This document shows positions 59,809-64,000 of a stretch of 64,000 nucleotides of DNA, one piece after another; within the stretch, counting starts at the first letter, position 1, and every line of letters begins with the position of its first letter. Source of the stretch: an uncultured Ruminococcus sp. (GTDB taxonomy: Bacteria; Bacillota; Clostridia; Oscillospirales; Acutalibacteraceae); the NCBI GenBank assembly GCA_902798755.1, contig CADBYC010000005.1:24891-88890 (forward strand), written 5' to 3'. The notes beneath the pieces are model-generated. The model did no database searches. It was not told the origin of the DNA and saw nothing but the letters and a program-made list of their open reading frames with translations. The position numbers were made by a program, and so were the translations under genes.

Positions 59809-62133
59809 ATGTCAGTCGTACAAGCTGTGCATACCGCCCGTTCACGCGTCAAGACCCGCTCGGTCGCGCGCGAGGTGGTTTTGCACATTTCCTGTTTTAT
59901 CGCGGGAGGGATCGTGTCGCGCGGGGCGACCTTGGGCGAGCTTTCTCCCTTCGGCGCTTCATTGGTGGCGGCGGTGCCGTTTTCCTATATGCCCGCGGGT
60001 ATGCTCGGCGCGGCGCTGAGCTATCTTTTGTCGTCGCCGCTGTCCACCTTTCGTTATATCGCCGTCGTGATCGCGATCGGCGCGATCCGCTGGGTACTCA
60101 ATGATATCAAAAAGATATCCGAGAGCCGCCTGTTCGCCCCCGCGATCGCCTTCATTCCTGTCTTTGCGACAGGTATCGCCCTCACCCTGTCCTCACAGAG
60201 CGAGATGACCGAGGTCTACGAGGGCGTGATCGAGGCGGTGATCGCCGCGGCGGGAGCGTATTTCATCAGCCGCACCGCAATTCTTTTTGAATCCAGACGC
60301 GCCTTGTCGGGCTTTACCCAGCAGGAGCTTTCCTGCCTTTCCATGACGGGCTGTATCCTGCTCCTTTCCCTTTCTCGGGTCGTCATCGGCTCCGTATCGG
60401 TCGGCAGGATCTTAGCCGTTTTGCTGATACTCCTGTTCGCGCGCTACGGTATGGTCAAGGGCGGCAGTATCGCAGGCGTCGCGGCAGGCACAGTGTTCGC
60501 CTTGTCGGACAGCAAGCTGTTGTTTTTGGCGGCGGGCTATTCGCTGTCGGGGCTTGTCGGCGGTCTGCTCGCGCCGATGGGCAAGGTCGCCGTCGTGTTC
60601 GCCGCGCTGATCTGCGGAACCGTGTTCGCCTTCGCTTCTCCCGACCGCAATATGGTGCTGACCACCGCCATCGAGTGCGGCGTCGCCTCGGGGATATTCC
60701 TGCTGATCCCAAAGGACGCGGGCAACTTTCTTACTACGATTTTTTCCGATGATACGGCGCACGCGGGTGAAGAAGCCGTCCGCAGGAACGTTACCATGCG
60801 GCTCGAGCATTGCTCCAAGGCGCTCGATAACGTCAGCTCCTGCGTCAACGCCGTGTCCGACAGGCTCGGCAAATTATACGAGCCTAACGCAAACTGGGTC
60901 TACGAGCGCGCCGCCGACTACACCTGCAAGAACTGCGGACTCCACGTCTATTGCTGGGAGAAAGAGCGCGGCATGACGCTTGACGATTTTCACCGCCTGA
61001 CCGAGGTGCTCAAGGAGCGCGGCAGTGTCAAAGAGAGCGACATCGCCGACCGCTTCTTAAAACGCTGCTGCAAGATGGGCGAGCTGTCCCACAGTGTCAA
61101 CCGCGCCTACCGCGACTACCTCTCGATGGAGTCCGCGCGCCGCAGGATCACGGGTGTGCGCAGTGTCGTCGCGGGTCAGTTCGCGGGGCTCAGCGATATC
61201 CTGCACGATCTGTCAGAGGAATTCTCCGAAGTCGAGGGCTACGACGAGGATTGCGCTGAGAAGGTGATCGAGGCTTTATCTGCCGCGGGACTCTCCGTCG
61301 TCGATTGCTCCTGTCGGACAAGCAAGCTCGGCGGTATGACCGTTGAGCTCGAGATCGCCGTCGGCAAGCGCACCGCTTTGTCAAAGTCTCAGCTCAGCCG
61401 CGAGGTCAGCCGCGCCTGCGGACGGATATTCGAAAGCCCTGTTTTGAGCTTTGAGGGAGATCGCGCGCGAGTCGTGATGTGCGAGATGCCGCTGTTCGAC
61501 CTCGAGATTGGCTCTTCCCAGCACGTCTGCGACGACGGCGAGCTGTGCGGCGACTGTCTGAACTATTTCGAGAACGGCTCAGGAAGTATGATCGCCATGA
61601 TCTCCGACGGCATGGGCTCGGGCGGCAGGGCGGCGGTCGATGCGAATATGGCGGTCAGCCTGATGTCCAAGCTCTGCCGCGCGGGGCTGAGCTACGATTG
61701 CTCTCTCGCCGTCACCAATTCCTCTTTGATGATCAAAAGTGAGGAAGAATCCCTCGCCACTCTCGATCTGCTCGACTTCAATTGCTTCACAGGCAGAGCG
61801 GAGCTGATGAAGGCGGGCGCCTGCACGACCTATGTCAAGAAGAACAGCCGTGTTTATCAAAAGGAAATGCCCTCTCTGCCCCTCGGGATCCTGAACGAAG
61901 CCCGATTCAGCAAAGAGGACATGGTGCTCACAAAGGACGATTGGATCGTGATGGTGTCGGACGGCGTGATGATCGGCTCGACCGACTGGATCGAAAAACT
62001 CATTTTGAGCTGGCGTGAGGGCAGCGCCGAACAGTTGGCGGCTCAGATCGTCAACACTGCCCGCGACCGCCGCAAGGGCGACCACGACGACGACATCACC
62101 GCTGTCGCCATGCGCGTAGTAGAGAACGCGTAA
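59809..62133 (+). CDS. spoIIE: Stage II sporulation protein E (SpoIIE) phosphatase
   Basis: A 774-residue sporulation protein. Ten or so N-terminal helices (HISCFIAGGIVSRGATLGEL to about residue 300) hold it in the septum; a middle domain has a Cys pair (YTCKNCGLHVYCWEKERGMT); the C-terminal PP2C domain has AMISDGMGSGGRAAVDANMA, IVMVSDGVMIGS and DHDDDITAVAMRV with metal aspartates. In Bacillus it dephosphorylates SpoIIAA and releases sigma-F. ATG 59809 has AAGG nine bases upstream; earlier ATGs at 59800 and 59803 are too close. A 0A-box-like CCCGACAAA lies at 59711. Confidence 0.93.
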   Translation: MSVVQAVHTARSRVKTRSVAREVVLHISCFIAGGIVSRGATLGELSPFGASLVAAVPFSYMPAGMLGAALSYLLSSPLSTFRYIAVVIAIGAIRWVLNDIKKISESRLFAPAIAFIPVFATGIALTLSSQSEMTEVYEGVIEAVIAAAGAYFISRTAILFESRRALSGFTQQELSCLSMTGCILLLSLSRVVIGSVSVGRILAVLLILLFARYGMVKGGSIAGVAAGTVFALSDSKLLFLAAGYSLSGLVGGLLAPMGKVAVVFAALICGTVFAFASPDRNMVLTTAIECGVASGIFLLIPKDAGNFLTTIFSDDTAHAGEEAVRRNVTMRLEHCSKALDNVSSCVNAVSDRLGKLYEPNANWVYERAADYTCKNCGLHVYCWEKERGMTLDDFHRLTEVLKERGSVKESDIADRFLKRCCKMGELSHSVNRAYRDYLSMESARRRITGVRSVVAGQFAGLSDILHDLSEEFSEVEGYDEDCAEKVIEALSAAGLSVVDCSCRTSKLGGMTVELEIAVGKRTALSKSQLSREVSRACGRIFESPVLSFEGDRARVVMCEMPLFDLEIGSSQHVCDDGELCGDCLNYFENGSGSMIAMISDGMGSGGRAAVDANMAVSLMSKLCRAGLSYDCSLAVTNSSLMIKSEEESLATLDLLDFNCFTGRAELMKAGACTTYVKKNSRVYQKEMPSLPLGILNEARFSKEDMVLTKDDWIVMVSDGVMIGSTDWIEKLILSWREGSAEQLAAQIVNTARDRRKGDHDDDITAVAMRVVENA

Positions 62134-62170
62134 TGCCTTATAATATAGATAAATCAAAATATGCGTAAAA

Positions 62171-62210
62171 TATAGCATCAGGGGAGCGTTATCGCTCCCC
62201 TGATGCTATA
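62171..62210. terminator. 18-bp perfect hairpin, bidirectional terminator
   Basis: TATAGCATCAGGGGAGCG and its exact complement with loop TTAT, between convergent spoIIE and the glucosidase gene. T-rich bases follow on the minus strand (TATTTTACGC). Confidence 0.85.
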
Positions 62211-62221
62211 TTGTCAGTTGT

Positions 62222-63778
62222 TTACTCGTGCCTTAACAGCAAGAAGCTCCTGCTTCTGATGGTGACCTGATTCTCGCCCAGCTCATACCCGCCGAGGAAG
62301 TAGTATTCCTTCATCCCCTCATTATCGAATTCAATGGTCTTATCCTCGTCCGAGGGATTGATAAAGGCGGTGAAGCTCCCTCTTTTGTAGACAAAGGGAT
62401 ATTCCTTTTCCTTCGCGTAGACGATCTCAAAGTCGCTCTCGTTCATCAACTCGGGATTCGCCTTTCTCAGGGCGATCAGCGACTTGAGGTTCTCATAGAT
62501 GCTCCCGCCGACGCCCTCCTGATCCTCGACGGTCGGATATCCCTCGCTGTAGTCGAGCGGCAGATACAGCATATCCTCGTCCGCGTCCGAGAATCCGAGA
62601 TTCTTGTCGTGGTTCCACTGCATCGGCGTGCGCGAGCCTGTGCGCGAGAAGCCGCCCTCTTTCGAGATCAGGTCGGTGCGATAGCGCATGCCGATCTCGT
62701 CGCCGTAGTACACGAATGGCACGCCCGGCATCGTCATAATGAAGGCGTGAGAGAGCTGTACCATCCATTCGCTCATGTAGAACGGCGCTCTGGGCATATC
62801 GTGATTATTGGTGATGAAGCTGATGTAGCCGTGGTCCTTCGAGCACAGGTACGCGGGCACATAGTCTGCGAGGAACGCCGTGATATCTCCGTGCGCTCCG
62901 TCGGCAAAGAAGCTCAGGTTGTCGCCGTCGGGCGTCGCTCTTTTGCGGAACAGCTCATTGTATCCGTTGCCCTGATGGTCAAGGTAAAAGTCTGCGTGGA
63001 ATCCCGCGTTCACGATCGCGCGCAGGGGATTGCTCCATTCGCTTATGAGCACCGCGTCGGGGTAGTCGTTGTCCATCATCTCTCTGATGTTGCGCCAGAT
63101 CTTCGCGGTAGCGACCTTGTCGTCGTCGTTTTTGACCAGCGAATCCGCCATATCCACGCGGAAGCCGTCGATCCCCTTGTCAAGCCAGAAGCGCATGATA
63201 TCTTTCAGCGCGTCCACCGTCGCCCACGCCTCGGGCGAATCGCTGGAGAACTGCCATTCGGGGTGAGTAACTTCATAGAAGCCGTAATTCAACGCGGGCT
63301 GAGAGGAGAAGTAGTTGACCAGATAGTTGCCGTCGCGCTCACAGATACCGCACATCATGCGGTATTCCGAGGGCGCGTCCCATACGCATTTGGTGAAGAT
63401 GTAGCGGTCGTCGTGCGGCGTCGGAAAGCCCGTTTTCGCGCTTTGGAACCACTCATGCGTGTCGCTGGTGTGACCGGGCACAAGGTCAAGCAGAATGCGC
63501 ATGTCCTTTTTGTGAGCCTGCTCTAAAAGGTGCTCAAAGTCCTCCATCGTGCCGTACCGCGGCGCGATCTTTTTGTAGTCGCGCACGTCATACCCCGCGT
63601 CCATAAAGGGCGAGTCATAGATCGGGTTGATCCAAATCGCGTCACAGCCGAGGTTTTTGATGTAATCCAGCTTGACGGTGATACCGCGCAGATCGCCGAT
63701 ACCGTCCGAGTTGGTGTCATAAAAGCTCTGGGGATAGATCTCATAGAAAACGGAATTTTTCAGCCAGCTTGTACTCAT
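62222..63778 (-). CDS. GH13 alpha-glucosidase / oligo-1,6-glucosidase family
   Basis: A 518-residue cytoplasmic glycoside hydrolase of the alpha-amylase family. It begins SWLKNSVFYEIYPQSFYDTN and carries all GH13 regions: DLVPGHTSD (region I), GIDGFRVDMADSL with the nucleophile Asp, DAVLISEWSNP with the acid/base Glu, and FITNNHDMPR with the third Asp. The GIGDLRGI loop and GVPFVYYGDEIGMR fit alpha-glucosidases acting on short oligosaccharides. No signal peptide. AGGAG eight bases before ATG 63778. Own promoter. Confidence 0.93.
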   Translation of the reverse strand: MSTSWLKNSVFYEIYPQSFYDTNSDGIGDLRGITVKLDYIKNLGCDAIWINPIYDSPFMDAGYDVRDYKKIAPRYGTMEDFEHLLEQAHKKDMRILLDLVPGHTSDTHEWFQSAKTGFPTPHDDRYIFTKCVWDAPSEYRMMCGICERDGNYLVNYFSSQPALNYGFYEVTHPEWQFSSDSPEAWATVDALKDIMRFWLDKGIDGFRVDMADSLVKNDDDKVATAKIWRNIREMMDNDYPDAVLISEWSNPLRAIVNAGFHADFYLDHQGNGYNELFRKRATPDGDNLSFFADGAHGDITAFLADYVPAYLCSKDHGYISFITNNHDMPRAPFYMSEWMVQLSHAFIMTMPGVPFVYYGDEIGMRYRTDLISKEGGFSRTGSRTPMQWNHDKNLGFSDADEDMLYLPLDYSEGYPTVEDQEGVGGSIYENLKSLIALRKANPELMNESDFEIVYAKEKEYPFVYKRGSFTAFINPSDEDKTIEFDNEGMKEYYFLGGYELGENQVTIRSRSFLLLRHE

Positions 63779-63825
63779 GTCGTTCACTCCTATGTAGTAA
63801 TGGTATGCGTATGTTGCCTACCAAA

Positions 63826-63854
63826 ATATTACAATATGCGACATCTCCTGTCAA
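63826..63854 (-). promoter_or_regulatory. Promoter of the GH13 gene
   Basis: Minus-strand TTGACA (63849-63854) and TAATAT (63826-63831), 17-base spacer. The remaining 146 bases to the window end show no supported feature. Confidence 0.75.
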
Positions 63855-64000
63855 TGCGTTTTTGCAAAACAGTCACCCTTTTTTGTGTATCTCATAGAAT
63901 AATACTACTCCTTAATAAAAACCTTTATCATCTATTGCGCTATATTTCGTATAGCTTTGTTGTCGTCGTCGTTCGCTGTACTCGGTAGGCATATCCGGTT

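Noticed and set aside
62609-63526. A 305-codon plus-strand open frame opposite the GH13 gene
   Set aside because: Antisense shadow; Val/Arg/His-rich without motifs or ribosome site.

Overview
The window reads as chromosome of a spore-forming, low-to-mid GC Gram-positive gut bacterium, most likely a Clostridia member near Ruminococcus (Oscillospiraceae). Reasons: a SpoIIE phosphatase, sortase B, an LCP protein, a CpsC/CpsD tyrosine-kinase pair, a SPATG-type wall anchor, canonical sigma-A promoters (TTGACA-17-TATAAT) and GGAGG ribosome sites. The genus is inference. No rRNA, tRNA or CRISPR array was seen.

Region 1 (1-26.8 kb) is surface polysaccharide. At the left edge lie a broken AbrB-type regulator and a junction of two truncated genes. 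A minus-strand operon then runs from a nucleotide-sugar dehydrogenase (16.1 kb) to a Wzx flippase (1.2 kb). It holds a MurB paralogue, several glycosyltransferases, two pyruvyl transferases (one fused to an iron-sulfur/FrhB module), a beta-propeller glycosidase-like protein, an O-antigen ligase-type polymerase and UDP-galactopyranose mutase. Next to it are a frameshifted UDP-glucuronate 4-epimerase, sortase B plus LCP transferase, a nucleotidyltransferase with an apparent ATT start, the priming sugar transferase, the CpsC/CpsD pair, and a small wall-anchored repeat protein. Together these could make, polymerise, export and attach a polymer probably containing galactofuranose, uronic acid and pyruvate.

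Region 2 (26.9-50.2 kb) is mixed housekeeping. It has an IS200-type insertion sequence with a ribosome-site-masking leader, malic enzyme and fumarase, an MTA/SAH nucleosidase, class II aldolase, a cation-diffusion transporter, a MIF-like tautomerase, ddl-murF, exonuclease III, two HTH-membrane regulators (one with a nonsense codon), TatD, MetG, an acyltransferase and a large glycosyl/glycerophosphotransferase. At 42.69-43.03 kb a 21-residue hydrophobic peptide gene faces a short antisense transcription unit across a shared bidirectional terminator. This is a candidate type I toxin-antitoxin and the best candidate for something undescribed.

Region 3 (50.2-59.6 kb) is a complete arginine cluster, argG-H-C-J-B-D-F, behind two promoters and four ATGCA motifs phased at 21-22 bp, consistent with ArgR control. 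Every one of its six gaps carries a palindromic dispersed repeat. Region 4 (59.8-64 kb) has spoIIE facing a GH13 glucosidase across an 18-bp perfect hairpin.

At least five families of palindromic intergenic repeats (called A-E here) are scattered through 29-59 kb. One family carries a ribosome-binding site to the next gene twice.
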